A stretch of DNA of 15,595 nucleotides from JBEIUL01 sp044356865 (GCA_044356865.1 JBIKVN010000047.1:1-15595), one strand, 5' to 3'; numbered from the stretch's first letter, positions 6,971 to 14,399 are shown. Numbers and translations are program-made. The notes: generated from the letters alone by a model not told the origin.

Positions 6971-7744
6971 TCAGGCAACCCGCCGCAGCGGGCTGCCCTC
7001 GCCGCACGAGGTGGTGCGGACCACGCCGCGCGCCGCGATTGCGGCGGTCTCGCGCTCGGTCTCGGGGGCGATCGAGAGCGCCTCGGCGGCCAGCAGGTCG
7101 GCGTGCAGCGCATTGCCGGCCCGCCACGAGATCAGGACCAGCATCCCGGCCGCGACCAGCGGCATGACCGCGTGGACGAGGATCGAGCCGAGCGCCGGCC
7201 CGGCCGCCGAGGACGCCAGCAGCCCGGCGTATCCGTGCCAAAGCCCGCCCCACGCGAGTTCCGGCCAGAGCCGGGACCAGGGCAACGCGACGGCGAGAAC
7301 CACCAGCGACCAGACCAGGCCGCCGAGACACGGACCCGCGGATCGCGGCGACCGCAAGATCGCCACGAGAAACGAGACGAGCAGGATCGCCGGAAGCAGC
7401 AGGAGGGCGATCATGCCGACCGCCGTCGAGCCCGCCGCGGCGGCCGAAAGCACCAGATCTGCCGCCGGATCGCTTGCCGCCCCCGCGACCACCATCGTTT
7501 CCGCCGCCGCTCCCGCCGGGCGTGCCATCACGCGGGCCGCCTCCGCCGCCTCCGGCGCCACGACCGACTCGAGTCCGGCGGTGCGGACCTCGGTGAAGGC
7601 CAGCACCGCCCAGATTCCGCCTTGGATGAGAAGCGCCGTCGCCGCCGCGAGACAGGTCGCCCCGAGCAGGCGGACGAGCGTGCCGAAGACCGGCGCCAAG
7701 TCCGGATCGGCAGGTTCCCCGCCGTATTGCGATGCACCGTTCAT
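6971..7744 (-). CDS. Unrecognised membrane protein, four predicted TM segments
   Basis: I do not recognise this 257-residue protein. It has an N-terminal helix with a hydrophobic stretch at about 25-50. A long Ala-rich, probably extracytoplasmic, region at about 55-103 follows. Further hydrophobic segments lie at about 107-130, 139-157 and 183-206, and the C-terminal tail of about 50 residues is soluble (ALHADLLAAEALSIAPETE...). Basic residues RSPRS between the second and third segments suggest a cytoplasmic loop. GGGAGG lies about 10 bases before the ATG. The gene is the last of the minus-strand series after the metallophosphoesterase and converges on mlaE with only 6 bases between the stops. 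A role cannot be inferred from the sequence. Confidence 0.75.
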   Translation of the reverse strand: MNGASQYGGEPADPDLAPVFGTLVRLLGATCLAAATALLIQGGIWAVLAFTEVRTAGLESVVAPEAAEAARVMARPAGAAAETMVVAGAASDPAADLVLSAAAAGSTAVGMIALLLLPAILLVSFLVAILRSPRSAGPCLGGLVWSLVVLAVALPWSRLWPELAWGGLWHGYAGLLASSAAGPALGSILVHAVMPLVAAGMLVLISWRAGNALHADLLAAEALSIAPETERETAAIAARGVVRTTSCGEGSPLRRVA

Positions 7745-7799
7745 GTCGGACCATCCTCCCTGCAGACGAGTGGGGTTCTTCGGACCGCTCGGGTCGAGA

Positions 7800-7818
7800 T
7801 CGCCCGCCTCGCGGGCGA
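7800..7818 (-). terminator. Hairpin between metallophosphoesterase and membrane-protein gene
   Basis: A perfect 8-bp GC-rich inverted repeat (TCGCCCGC / GCGGGCGA) with a 3-base loop lies in the 172-base gap. On the minus strand it falls after the metallophosphoesterase stop and before the next start. No T-run follows, so it is a candidate weak or Rho-assisted terminator, or an RNA-processing hairpin. Confidence 0.4.
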
Positions 7819-7916
7819 GCCTCGGTCATCGGGCGTTCGGCACGGGGCCCCCCCGCCGAATCGCCGAGCGGCCGGAATCGAGGGGTGGGCTCCCCCGCAC
7901 GACCGTCACCGGCGGC

Positions 7917-8684
7917 TCAGGCCCCCACCGCAAGCCGATCGACCAGAGGCGAGGGCAACCCCACCCGCCGCAGGTCGGCCTGGGCCCGTGCGATGTCGTA
8001 CTCGACCCGGCGGATCCCGAAGGTCCCCCGCTCGAGATCCAGGACGGCGAAGCTCGCCCGCGGATCGCCGTCGCGAGGCTGCCCCACCGAGCCCGGATTG
8101 ACGATCGCCCGCCGATCCCGCGGCAAGGCCCATGCTTCGCCCTCGATCGGATCGAACGAGTCGATGTCCGAGGGATCGACCGCATCCCGCGACGAGCCCG
8201 CCGGGGCCATGAAGGCGGCCGGGATGTGCGTATGGCCCACGATGCAGATCCGCGAGTCGAACCCTCGGAACGCGATCGCCGCGGAGCGGGCGTCGTACAG
8301 GTAACCACCGCCGGCCATCGGCACCGGGGAGTCGTGCACGAGGGTCAGGCGATCCCCGCCCTCGAACATGCTTCGCATCGCCTTGACCATGCCAACGTGG
8401 TCCCAGCCGAGCGTGCGCCGCGTCCACTCGATCGCGAAGCGGGCCACGGGGTTGAACGACCTCGCCACCGCGGGCTCGAGCAGGGCATCCTCGTGGTTTC
8501 CCCGCACGAGCACGGTGCAGGCATCCCAGACCCGCTCGAGGCAGGGCCCCGGATCGGCGCCGTACCCGACGACATCCCCGAGACACAGGATCTCTCGGAT
8601 CCGCTCGGCGCGAATCGCGCCGAGCGTGGCCTCGAGCGCCGGAAGGTTGCCGTGGATGTCCGAGATGACCGCGATCTTCGCCAT
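7917..8684 (-). CDS. Calcineurin-like metallophosphoesterase (YfcE/ApaH-like)
   Basis: This 255-residue cytoplasmic protein has all five metallophosphoesterase motifs: DIHGN with Asp9 and His11, LGDVVGYGADP with GD at 36-37, VRGNHED with GNHE at 62-65, LVHDSP with His117, and VGHTHIP with GHTH at 150-153. NPGSVGQPRDGDPRA near residue 196 is typical of the YfcE/MJ0936-like branch. These enzymes hydrolyse phosphodiesters or phosphomonoesters with two metal ions; the natural substrate is not predictable. The ATG at 8684 is well supported: GGGGGA lies 4 bases upstream and the protein opens directly with the family strand MAKIAVISDIHGN. It does not match the short phosphodiesterase (PdeM type) that accompanies some ligase-exonuclease clusters and lies far from that operon. 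Confidence 0.92.
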   Translation of the reverse strand: MAKIAVISDIHGNLPALEATLGAIRAERIREILCLGDVVGYGADPGPCLERVWDACTVLVRGNHEDALLEPAVARSFNPVARFAIEWTRRTLGWDHVGMVKAMRSMFEGGDRLTLVHDSPVPMAGGGYLYDARSAAIAFRGFDSRICIVGHTHIPAAFMAPAGSSRDAVDPSDIDSFDPIEGEAWALPRDRRAIVNPGSVGQPRDGDPRASFAVLDLERGTFGIRRVEYDIARAQADLRRVGLPSPLVDRLAVGA

Positions 8685-8870
8685 CGTTTCCCCCGTCCGC
8701 CCCGTGCGGCATCCCCTCGCATCGCGAAGGGACCCGGCCATCGGCCGAACGCCCGCCGGCGCTTCGGGAACTCGGGGGCGAATCGATCGGTCCGCCTCGA
8801 CTCGGACCTGCACAATCGGAAGCCCCCGCCCGATCGACGCGTCCGGAAGGATGACATCGTCGGATCGCCG

Positions 8871-8890
8871 CGGGTCCGTTGGCGGACCCG
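8871..8890 (-). terminator. Perfect hairpin between dprA and the metallophosphoesterase gene
   Basis: An 8-bp perfect stem (CGGGTCCG / CGGACCCG) with a 4-base loop lies in the 293-base gap, about 90 bases after the dprA stop on the minus strand. No T-run follows on either strand, so a termination role is only suggested. A second, bulged hairpin (8714-8731) sits about 30 bases before the metallophosphoesterase start. I see no gene in 8685-8977. Confidence 0.4.
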
Positions 8891-8977
8891 ATTGACCGAG
8901 AACGAACGGCTCACGAACCGCGGGCTCGCAGTCGACCGCGAGCGGCGCGGAAAGCCGGCCGGAGTGTTCGATCGACC

Positions 8978-10156
8978 TCAGCTCGGGAACACCACCCCCT
9001 CCCGGTTCCGCACCAGACCGAGCATCTCGAGCACGGTCAGGGCCGCCACCGCCGTCCCGTCGCCGGACGAGTCGATCGCCTCGAGAGCAATCTCCCCCTC
9101 CTCGCGAAGGCGGGCCAGGAGCTTCGCCTCGTGAACGCCAAGCGGCGGATCGCCGTGCGCCGGCGTTCGGTCCTGCCCGACGGGATGCGGCCGCTCGACC
9201 CCCGCCCCCTGCAACAGCGGCGCGGCGAAGCCGAGGTCCTCGAGCAGGTCCTCCGGCCCGGTCACGCACGCGACCCAGCCCTCGCGGATCGCGCGGAGCG
9301 TCCCTTCCGATCCCCGATCGCCGATCCGGCCGGGAATCGCCCACGCCATCCGGTTCTGGTCCTCGACCGCGAGACGGGCGGTGATGCCGGCTCCGCTTCG
9401 GGCTCCGGCCTCGACCACCAGCACCCCGACCGAAAGACCGGAAACGATGCGGTTTCGACGCGGGAAGAACTCGGGCCGGGCCTCGACCCAGGGCGGATGC
9501 TCCGAGACGACCGCGCCCCCCGCATCGACGATCGCCGCGAAGAGCTCGCGGTGTTCGGGCGGATAGGGCCGGGCATGTCCCGATCCGAGCACCGCAACCG
9601 TCACTCCCGGCGGTCCGGCGCCGGCCAGGCCAACGACCCGCAGCGCCGCCCGATGGGCCTCGGCATCGATGCCGCGGGCCCCCCCGCTGATCACCGGAAG
9701 CCCGCGCGACGCCAACATCCCCGCGAACGACGCCGCCTGCCGAATCCCGTACGCCGAGGCCCGACGCGAGCCGACCACCGCGATCGCGGGCCGCTCGGGC
9801 TCGGGACACTGCCCGCGCCCGAACAGGACCGGCGGCGGATCGGGCGTCCGGGCCAGAAGCGGCGGATAGCCGGGATCCCCGAGCGGAAGCGCCCAGACCC
9901 CCTCACGAACCGATCGCTCGATGACCGTCCGAGCCTCTTCCCTCGCCGCGGCGCCCGTCGCGATCCCCACCAGCCGTCCCGCCTCGTCCATGGACAGATC
10001 GAGGGCGGCCGACCACCCGGCGACGCCCGCGTGCAACACCGAGGGGGCATCCCCGAAACGATCGACCAGGCGCCGGAATCGGATGGCACCAATGCCGGGC
10101 GTCGATGCGATCGCCAGCGCTGCCGCAAGAGTCTCGTTCGCTTCCCCCGTCCCCAC
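8978..10156 (-). CDS. dprA: DNA-processing protein DprA
   Basis: DprA binds single-stranded DNA arriving by transformation and loads RecA. It is widespread even in species not known to be competent. The 392-residue protein has an N-terminal helix-hairpin-helix-like region (TPGIGAIRFRRLVDRFG, 19-35). The Rossmann-like DprA core follows, with DPGYPPLL (94-101), AVVGSRRASAYG (126-137), SGGARGIDAEAHRAAL (157-172), SEHPP (218-222), FPRRNRIVSGLS (231-242), VLVVEAGARSG (245-255) and AIPG (273-276). A linker near 315-340 leads to a C-terminal winged helix (343-390). The GTG at 10156 is the only good upstream start. It lacks a clear Shine-Dalgarno sequence, although the first codons are themselves purine-rich. 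It sits between an unrecognised membrane protein and a metallophosphoesterase. Confidence 0.96.
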   Translation of the reverse strand: MGTGEANETLAAALAIASTPGIGAIRFRRLVDRFGDAPSVLHAGVAGWSAALDLSMDEAGRLVGIATGAAAREEARTVIERSVREGVWALPLGDPGYPPLLARTPDPPPVLFGRGQCPEPERPAIAVVGSRRASAYGIRQAASFAGMLASRGLPVISGGARGIDAEAHRAALRVVGLAGAGPPGVTVAVLGSGHARPYPPEHRELFAAIVDAGGAVVSEHPPWVEARPEFFPRRNRIVSGLSVGVLVVEAGARSGAGITARLAVEDQNRMAWAIPGRIGDRGSEGTLRAIREGWVACVTGPEDLLEDLGFAAPLLQGAGVERPHPVGQDRTPAHGDPPLGVHEAKLLARLREEGEIALEAIDSSGDGTAVAALTVLEMLGLVRNREGVVFPS

Positions 10157-10227
10157 GCGGCGAGACTACCGCGCCCCGAACGCCCTCCCGAACGATGCTG
10201 CCTTTTTTCCCGACCCGGTGACCGCGA

Positions 10228-10983
10228 TCAGTCCGCCCCGCGCGCCGAGGCAACCTCGACCGACCCGTCGGACGCATCGCGGAACGCCATCGCCCGGTCG
10301 ATGCAGGAATCGGCGCTCTCCTCGGGAGGCAGCCGATCGCCCCATTCCGCGGCCGAGCCCCCATCGCGAGTCACGATTGCCGTCTCGCCGTCAGGTCCGG
10401 GCTCGCCCGACATCGACTTCACTTCAACGAGATCGAACCCCGCCGTCCGCTCCACCTCCGGCGCGGGCCGCCGCCGCGCGGTCACCGCGCCGAGCGCGGC
10501 CAATCCCGGCGTCGCCGGCCCAAGCACGAAACCGGCGAAGAGCAGCGTCACCGCCGCACCGAGCAGCCAAAGCCGGCCCGGCCCGATCGCCCATCGGGCC
10601 AGCACGGTGTCGGGATAGGGCGGCACGACCACGGTGCGATCGGGAATGCTCGCCTCGACCCACTCGCCGACGGTCCGGTTCATTCCCGGCGTGAGCAGCA
10701 GCGACTCCTCGCCCGCGGGAATCTTGTTCAAGTGGGCCATCGCGAGCCGGCGGATCACCTCCGGGTCGCTCTCGCGGACTCCGCTCAGGAACTCGTCGTA
10801 GGCCCGCAGCCGCTCGAAGGCCACCTCCTCGCGGGTCTCCTGCCGAACCAGTTCGCCCTTCAGCTCGAGGAGCTCGCGATGCCCGGGGATCAGGATCCCG
10901 GCGGCCAGCAGCAGCAGTCCGGCGATCACGAAAGGCCAGCCGGAGTCGAGGCGAAAGAGCGGGGCCCGAGAGTCTTCGCGCAT
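10228..10983 (-). CDS. Unrecognised membrane protein with coiled coil
   Basis: I do not recognise this 251-residue protein. A membrane segment at about 17-33 (FVIAGLLLLAAGILI) is followed at once by a charged helix at about 35-66 (HRELLELKGELVRQETREEV...) that looks like a short coiled coil. This arrangement recalls septum-formation initiator (FtsB/DivIC) N-termini. A soluble stretch with PPYPDTVLARW leads to a second membrane segment at about 137-156, then an acidic tail of about 80 residues that is probably cytoplasmic and disordered. GGAGG lies just before the ATG. The gene is 54 bases downstream of the small 97-residue gene and 71 bases upstream of dprA. The resemblance to division proteins rests on layout only. 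Confidence 0.75.
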   Translation of the reverse strand: MREDSRAPLFRLDSGWPFVIAGLLLLAAGILIPGHRELLELKGELVRQETREEVAFERLRAYDEFLSGVRESDPEVIRRLAMAHLNKIPAGEESLLLTPGMNRTVGEWVEASIPDRTVVVPPYPDTVLARWAIGPGRLWLLGAAVTLLFAGFVLGPATPGLAALGAVTARRRPAPEVERTAGFDLVEVKSMSGEPGPDGETAIVTRDGGSAAEWGDRLPPEESADSCIDRAMAFRDASDGSVEVASARGAD

Positions 10984-11037
10984 GACGCCTCCATCGGCCG
11001 GACCGTCACGCTCGATGCAATCTCCGCCCGCCGCTCT

Positions 11038-11331
11038 TCAGGCCGGATCGCGCGGCGGAAGCCCCGTGGCGTCGGGAGCCCCGTCGATCAGGTCGAGCAA
11101 TCGCCGCAGCGCCGACCGCGACTCAGGACTGCCCCACAGGATGTCGACCTCGACCCGCCAGTTGCACCGCCGAAACTGGACGTTCTGGGTGATGAACGGC
11201 CCGTTCGTCACCACCACCGTGCATCCCTCGAAGGTGCAGTTCACGAACGCCTGCCCGGTGAGATGGACGGTCTGGGCGGCGAACGTCCGGTTCTCGTGGC
11301 GAGTCAGCTGGATCGGGGCGGGGGTGGCCAT
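11038..11331 (-). CDS. Small protein with short beta-helix-like stretch, unknown function
   Basis: This 97-residue protein has no family I can name with confidence. The central part (about 16-60) reads as consecutive short strands with regularly spaced aromatics and cysteines: FAAQTVHLTG, FVNCTFEGCTV, GPFITQNVQFRRCNW. The pattern resembles two or three turns of a pentapeptide-repeat or right-handed beta-helix protein. The C-terminal part (about 67-97) is helical (SPESRSALRRLLDLID) and ends in a Pro-rich tail. No signal peptide is seen, so it is probably cytoplasmic. The ATG at 11331 has no clear Shine-Dalgarno sequence, but a TATCCT hexamer (11346-11341) lies close upstream, which would fit a very short or absent leader. 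It follows the mdh terminator and so starts its own transcript, probably shared with the next gene. Confidence 0.65.
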   Translation of the reverse strand: MATPAPIQLTRHENRTFAAQTVHLTGQAFVNCTFEGCTVVVTNGPFITQNVQFRRCNWRVEVDILWGSPESRSALRRLLDLIDGAPDATGLPPRDPA

Positions 11332-11357
11332 GGAAGCGTCAGGATAGGCCAGACGAA

Positions 11358-11385
11358 ACGCCCTCCCGGGCGGCCGGGAGGGCGT
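11358..11385 (-). terminator. Intrinsic terminator of mdh
   Basis: A 12-bp perfect inverted repeat (ACGCCCTCCCGG / CCGGGAGGGCGT) with a 4-base loop starts 24 bases after the mdh stop. On the minus strand the stem ends in GGGCGT and runs into TTCGTCT, a short T-rich tract. It is the best intrinsic terminator in the window and separates mdh from the downstream minus-strand genes. Confidence 0.85.
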
Positions 11386-11409
11386 GGGGCATTCGACTCG
11401 GGGATCGGT

Positions 11410-12378
11410 TCAACCGAGATCCGGGCAAAGGGTCCGGACCGCGTTCACGAGATCCTTCACGTGGCTGATCGACTCGTCCATGAGCTTCCGCTCGTCGGGC
11501 TGCAGCGCCACCTCGACGATCCGCTCCATGCCGCCCTTCCCGAGCACGCACGGCACGCCGACGAAGTAGCCCTTGCCCTTCTGGCCGGGGGCGACGCCGA
11601 ACTCGTTCTCGCAATAGGCGGCGCAGGGCAGGATTCGCTTCTTGTCCTTGATGATGGCCTCGGCCATCTGCACGCTGCCCGACGCCGGGGCGTAGTAGGC
11701 GCTCGTCCCCATGAGCTGGACGATCTCGCCGCCGCCGACCTTCGCCCGCTGGACGCAGGCGGCGATCCTGTCGGCCGGCATGAGCTCGGAGAGCGGGATG
11801 CCGTGGACGCTGGTGAGCCGCGGCAGCGGGACCATGTCGTCGCCGTGGCCGCCGAGGAGCAGGGCCTGGATGTCCTCGATCGAGACGCCGAGCTCGAGGG
11901 CGATGAACGCCCGGAAGCGGGCGACGTCGAGACAGCCGGCCTGGCCGAGGATGCGGTGCGTCGGGAAGCCGGAGGCCTTCCACGCGGTGAAGACCATCGC
12001 GTCGAGCGGATTGCTCACCACGATCATGACCGCCTCCGGCGAGTGCTTCGCGACCTGCTCGGCGACGCTGCGGACGATCTTCACGTTCGTCGCGATCAGG
12101 TCGTCGCGGCTCATGCCCGGCTTGCGGGGGATGCCCGCGGTCACGATCACCACGTCGCTGCCGGCGGTGTCCCGGTAGTCGCTCGTTCCCACGATGCGGG
12201 AATCGAACCCCTCGATCGGTCCGCAGCAGAGAAGATCCAGCGCCTTCCCCTTCGCCACCCCCTCCTTGTCCGGAATGTCGAGAAGCACGACATCCCCGAG
12301 TTCCTTGGCGGCCGCCCAATGGGCGCAGGTGGCTCCGACGTTTCCGGCACCGATGACGCTCAGCTTCGCTCGACGCAT
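11410..12378 (-). CDS. mdh: Malate dehydrogenase (lactate dehydrogenase-like type)
   Basis: This 322-residue enzyme oxidises malate to oxaloacetate with NAD in the citric acid cycle. The NAD-binding site is GAGNVG at 10-15, with Asp34 (LLDIPD) indicating NAD rather than NADP. Specificity for malate is shown by the active-site loop IPRKPGMSRDD: Arg85 sits where lactate dehydrogenases have Gln. Arg91, Asn123 (VSNPLD), Asp151 and Arg154 (LDVARFR) and the proton-accepting His178 (GGHGDDMVP) complete the site. The length and sequence match the LDH-like tetrameric MDH group common in many bacteria. The ATG at 12378 gives the canonical N-terminus MRRAKLSVIG and follows GAGAGAG; an open extension of 16 residues upstream is not needed. 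It is a single-gene unit with its own -10 box and terminator. Confidence 0.97.
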   Translation of the reverse strand: MRRAKLSVIGAGNVGATCAHWAAAKELGDVVLLDIPDKEGVAKGKALDLLCCGPIEGFDSRIVGTSDYRDTAGSDVVIVTAGIPRKPGMSRDDLIATNVKIVRSVAEQVAKHSPEAVMIVVSNPLDAMVFTAWKASGFPTHRILGQAGCLDVARFRAFIALELGVSIEDIQALLLGGHGDDMVPLPRLTSVHGIPLSELMPADRIAACVQRAKVGGGEIVQLMGTSAYYAPASGSVQMAEAIIKDKKRILPCAAYCENEFGVAPGQKGKGYFVGVPCVLGKGGMERIVEVALQPDERKLMDESISHVKDLVNAVRTLCPDLG

Positions 12379-12456
12379 GGCTCTCTCGAATGGGCTTCCA
12401 GGGTCCCGGCCCCGTTCCCCGCGCACGCCGCGCCGGGCCCCGGAGCCGAAGCGGGG

Positions 12457-12462
12457 ATTATA
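12457..12462 (-). promoter_or_regulatory. Candidate -10 box of the mdh promoter
   Basis: The minus strand reads TATAAT exactly, in sequence otherwise almost free of A and T, about 80 bases before the mdh ATG. The hexamer 17 bases further upstream (CCCGAG) does not resemble TTGACA, so the -35 element is weak, absent or activator-dependent. The implied 5' leader of about 70 bases is GC-rich. Confidence 0.55.
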
Positions 12463-12505
12463 CGACCCCTACGCCCATCCTCGGGCCCCGCCCCCCGGGC
12501 GAAGT

Positions 12506-12967
12506 TCACTCGACCGGGCCGACGGCGATCGCCTCGACCGGGCCCCGCGTCGCATCCGCCGGCACCCGCACCAGCTGCGCCGCGTAGATACCGTGCGTCA
12601 CGACGATCGAGTCGTCGGGGGCCAGTTGCCCTCCGGCGAACCAGAAGTCGATCGCGGCCCGAGGGGCCAAGGTCAACTCGACCGGACCGTCGCCCCGGAA
12701 GATCGGGTGAATGCTCAGGTCGCCGGCGTCCGGGTCACTGCGGAGCGATTCGCTCTCGATCTCGACCGTCACCGTGACCGCCTCGTCGAGGAGGTTCTCG
12801 AGCTTGAGGCGGACGCCGAGCGCGAGCGTGTCCGGATTGTGCGGCTCGACGGTGACCTTCACCGGCATGCGGGGACGGGGCAAGCCCGGCGCATCACCGC
12901 AGGCTGCCAGCAGCGCCGCGGTTGCCACCGTCGCCATCCACACGAATCCTGAAATCCGTCCGATCAA
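12506..12967 (-). CDS. Putative lipoprotein, unknown function
   Basis: This 153-residue protein opens with a signal peptide (MIGRISGFVWMATVATAALL) and the lipobox LAAC with Cys23, so it should be a lipid-anchored envelope protein. The mature part is rich in beta strands (VKVTVEPHN, VRLKLENLLDEAVTVTVEIE, VELTLAPRAAIDFWFAGG) with no recognised domain; an immunoglobulin-like sandwich is possible. The start is a TTG at 12967. It is well supported by a near-perfect Shine-Dalgarno AAGGAG (12975-12980) 7 bases upstream and by supplying the Arg of the signal n-region. A later ATG at 12937 would leave no positive charge before the hydrophobic core. The gene lies alone between tRNA-Ile and mdh, with non-coding gaps on both sides. 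Confidence 0.8.
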   Translation of the reverse strand: MIGRISGFVWMATVATAALLAACGDAPGLPRPRMPVKVTVEPHNPDTLALGVRLKLENLLDEAVTVTVEIESESLRSDPDAGDLSIHPIFRGDGPVELTLAPRAAIDFWFAGGQLAPDDSIVVTHGIYAAQLVRVPADATRGPVEAIAVGPVE

Positions 12968-12974
12968 GACCGAT

Positions 12975-12980
12975 CTCCTT
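12975..12980 (-). promoter_or_regulatory. Strong ribosome binding site that fixes a TTG start
   Basis: AAGGAG on the minus strand, followed by 7 bases and TTG, decides the start of the downstream lipoprotein. Most other genes here have weaker or no Shine-Dalgarno sequences. Confidence 0.8.
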
Positions 12981-13237
12981 CACCATGCATCCGCACGCTG
13001 CGTTCGAGGGGCCGGAGCGGTCCGAAACCCAGTCCGACCTTCGTTCATGGACACGCCAACGAACCTTCCCGGCCCAAGCCGACAGGAACGCCATGCTCTC
13101 CCCTCACGGCTCCGAAATCCACCCCTTCCGGAGAACCGGCGTCCGTGCCGGACACCGTACCCCGCTGTCCGCCACGGGCCTTCGGGGAAAATGCCGGGAT
13201 GCCGTTCACCGATCGCCGGTACGGACCGTCATCGAAA

Positions 13238-13311
13238 TGCGCCAGAGAGGACTCGAACCTCCGACCTCACCCTTATCAGGGGTGTGCTCTAGCCAGCTGA
13301 GCTACTGGCGC
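13238..13311 (-). tRNA. tRNA-Ile (anticodon GAT)
   Basis: The minus strand folds into a full cloverleaf of 74 bases. The acceptor stem is GCGCCAG/CTGGCGC with discriminator A. The D arm is GCTC AGCTGGCTA GAGC. The anticodon stem CACCC/GGGTG carries the loop CTGATAA, so the anticodon is GAT (complement at 13275-13277). The T arm is GGAGG TTCGAGT CCTCT with one G-U pair. CCA is not encoded; TTT follows the discriminator base and could help termination. A TATCAT hexamer on the minus strand (13344-13339), 27 bases before the 5' end, may be its -10 box. It is not next to rRNA genes. Confidence 0.96.
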
Positions 13312-13409
13312 GAAAGCCGCTCGCGCGGCGGGATCGGGATGATAGCGAAGCCTCGCCGGTCCGGGTGGACTTCGAACGCGGCCGCCGGCCCAACGCGAAC
13401 CGTGAGGCT

Positions 13410-14399
13410 TCAAGAACCCGCCAACTGTCCGGTAATCGGTTCCACCAGATCCTTGATCGCCACCACTCCCCGCGGGCGACCGTTCCCCTCGTCCACGACC
13501 ACCCCGAGCCTCGCCCTCGCCGAACGAAGCCTCCGCAGCGCCTCGAGCGTGTTCACGCGAGGCCCGAAACGGATCGGCGGAGTCATGAGCCGCTCCGTGG
13601 AGAGGGCGGGGTTCAGGATCGCGTCGAGCGCCGAGAGGATCCCGACCACGCGACCGTCCGGTCCGACGACCGGAATGCGGCTCGCCCCGGACTTCCGGAG
13701 CACGGCCTCGCGGCGGGCGCCATCGGCCTCGACCGCGACGGTGGCCACCTTCGACCACGGGGTCATCTCGTCGGCGACGGTGATCCCGCGGAGGGCGAGG
13801 GCCCGTTCGGCGAAACTCCACTGGCGTTCCGAGATGACACCGGCGTCGATGCCTTCCTTGATCAGGGTCGAGACCTTCGCCCGCGGGCCGGAGAGCGCCG
13901 CCTCGTCGCTGCCGCCGACCCGCCGCGTGACCAGGTCGCCGATCACGGTGACCAGCGGCAGGACGCCGGTCGCCGTCAATGCGATCCGCCACGCCCGCAG
14001 GAACGGCCAGCCGAGATAGGTCCAGCGGTCGGTGAAGGTCCGGAAGAGGTCCTTCGGCAGCGTCTCGCACAGCAGGAAGCCGACCGCGAGACCGATCGCG
14101 CCGTTGACCGCCATGCTCGCGAAAGGACCGAGGTTTCCCCGCGCGAGCACTTCGGCGAGTCCGAGCGAGACGAGATAGTTGGCGATGTTGTTGGCGACAA
14201 GCAGCGTCGCGATCACGCGAGCCGGGCGGGCGATCTCGCGGGCGAGCTGGCGGGCCGCCGAGTCGCCGCGACCGAGGCGGACCTCGAGCCCGATCGGGTT
14301 CAGCGTGTAGATGCCGGTCTCGAGCCCCGAGCACAGGAAGCTCAGGACCATGCCGACGAGCGCGAGCAGGACCCACGCCGCGAGGGGAAGCTCATCCAT
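13410..14399 (-). CDS. CNNM/CBS-domain membrane protein lacking the CorC domain
   Basis: This 329-residue protein has the CNNM (DUF21) transmembrane domain in its first 160 residues: TM1 at about 8-28, TM segments near 62-83 and 94-112 (MAVNGAIGLAVGFLLCETLPKD) and a fourth near 137-155. A CBS-domain pair follows at about 207-325, with MTPWSKVATVAV, SRIPVVGPDGRVVGIL, LMTPPIRFG and ARLGVVVDEGNGRPRGVVAI. It ends straight after the CBS pair, so the C-terminal CorC/HlyC domain of full-length family members is missing. Such proteins are linked to Mg2+/Co2+ or other divalent-cation export or resistance. Its ATG overlaps the stop of the upstream, full-length paralogue by 8 bases (ATGGATGA), so the two are co-translated and may form a heteromer. 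Confidence 0.88.
   Translation of the reverse strand: MDELPLAAWVLLALVGMVLSFLCSGLETGIYTLNPIGLEVRLGRGDSAARQLAREIARPARVIATLLVANNIANYLVSLGLAEVLARGNLGPFASMAVNGAIGLAVGFLLCETLPKDLFRTFTDRWTYLGWPFLRAWRIALTATGVLPLVTVIGDLVTRRVGGSDEAALSGPRAKVSTLIKEGIDAGVISERQWSFAERALALRGITVADEMTPWSKVATVAVEADGARREAVLRKSGASRIPVVGPDGRVVGILSALDAILNPALSTERLMTPPIRFGPRVNTLEALRRLRSARARLGVVVDEGNGRPRGVVAIKDLVEPITGQLAGS

Noticed and set aside
6979..6994. Short inverted repeat near the mlaE/membrane-protein convergence as a bidirectional terminator
   Set aside because: The CCCGC/GCGGG stem is only 5 bp, lies inside the coding end of the minus-strand gene and has no T-run.
7917..8684. Metallophosphoesterase as the ligase-cluster phosphodiesterase (PdeM)
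   Set aside because: Its sequence fits the YfcE-like branch, and it lies about 3 kb from the ligase operon, with the plus-strand operon in between.
7011..9134. 707-codon plus-strand open frame spanning several minus-strand genes
   Set aside because: It crosses the membrane-protein and metallophosphoesterase genes and two non-coding gaps, is Arg/Ser/Pro-rich, and has no family features.
10203..10208. T6 run as a plus-strand terminator
   Set aside because: No hairpin precedes it and no plus-strand gene ends there. On the minus strand it is an A-run in the dprA leader.
10732..12777. 681-codon plus-strand open frame opposite mdh and neighbours
   Set aside because: It runs antisense through four unrelated genes and a clear terminator, so it is a GC-driven shadow.
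12894..13094. 66-codon minus-strand frame starting at ATG 13094 after GGGGAG
   Set aside because: It overlaps the lipoprotein start in another frame and has no hydrophobic or domain features. The Shine-Dalgarno match is the only support.
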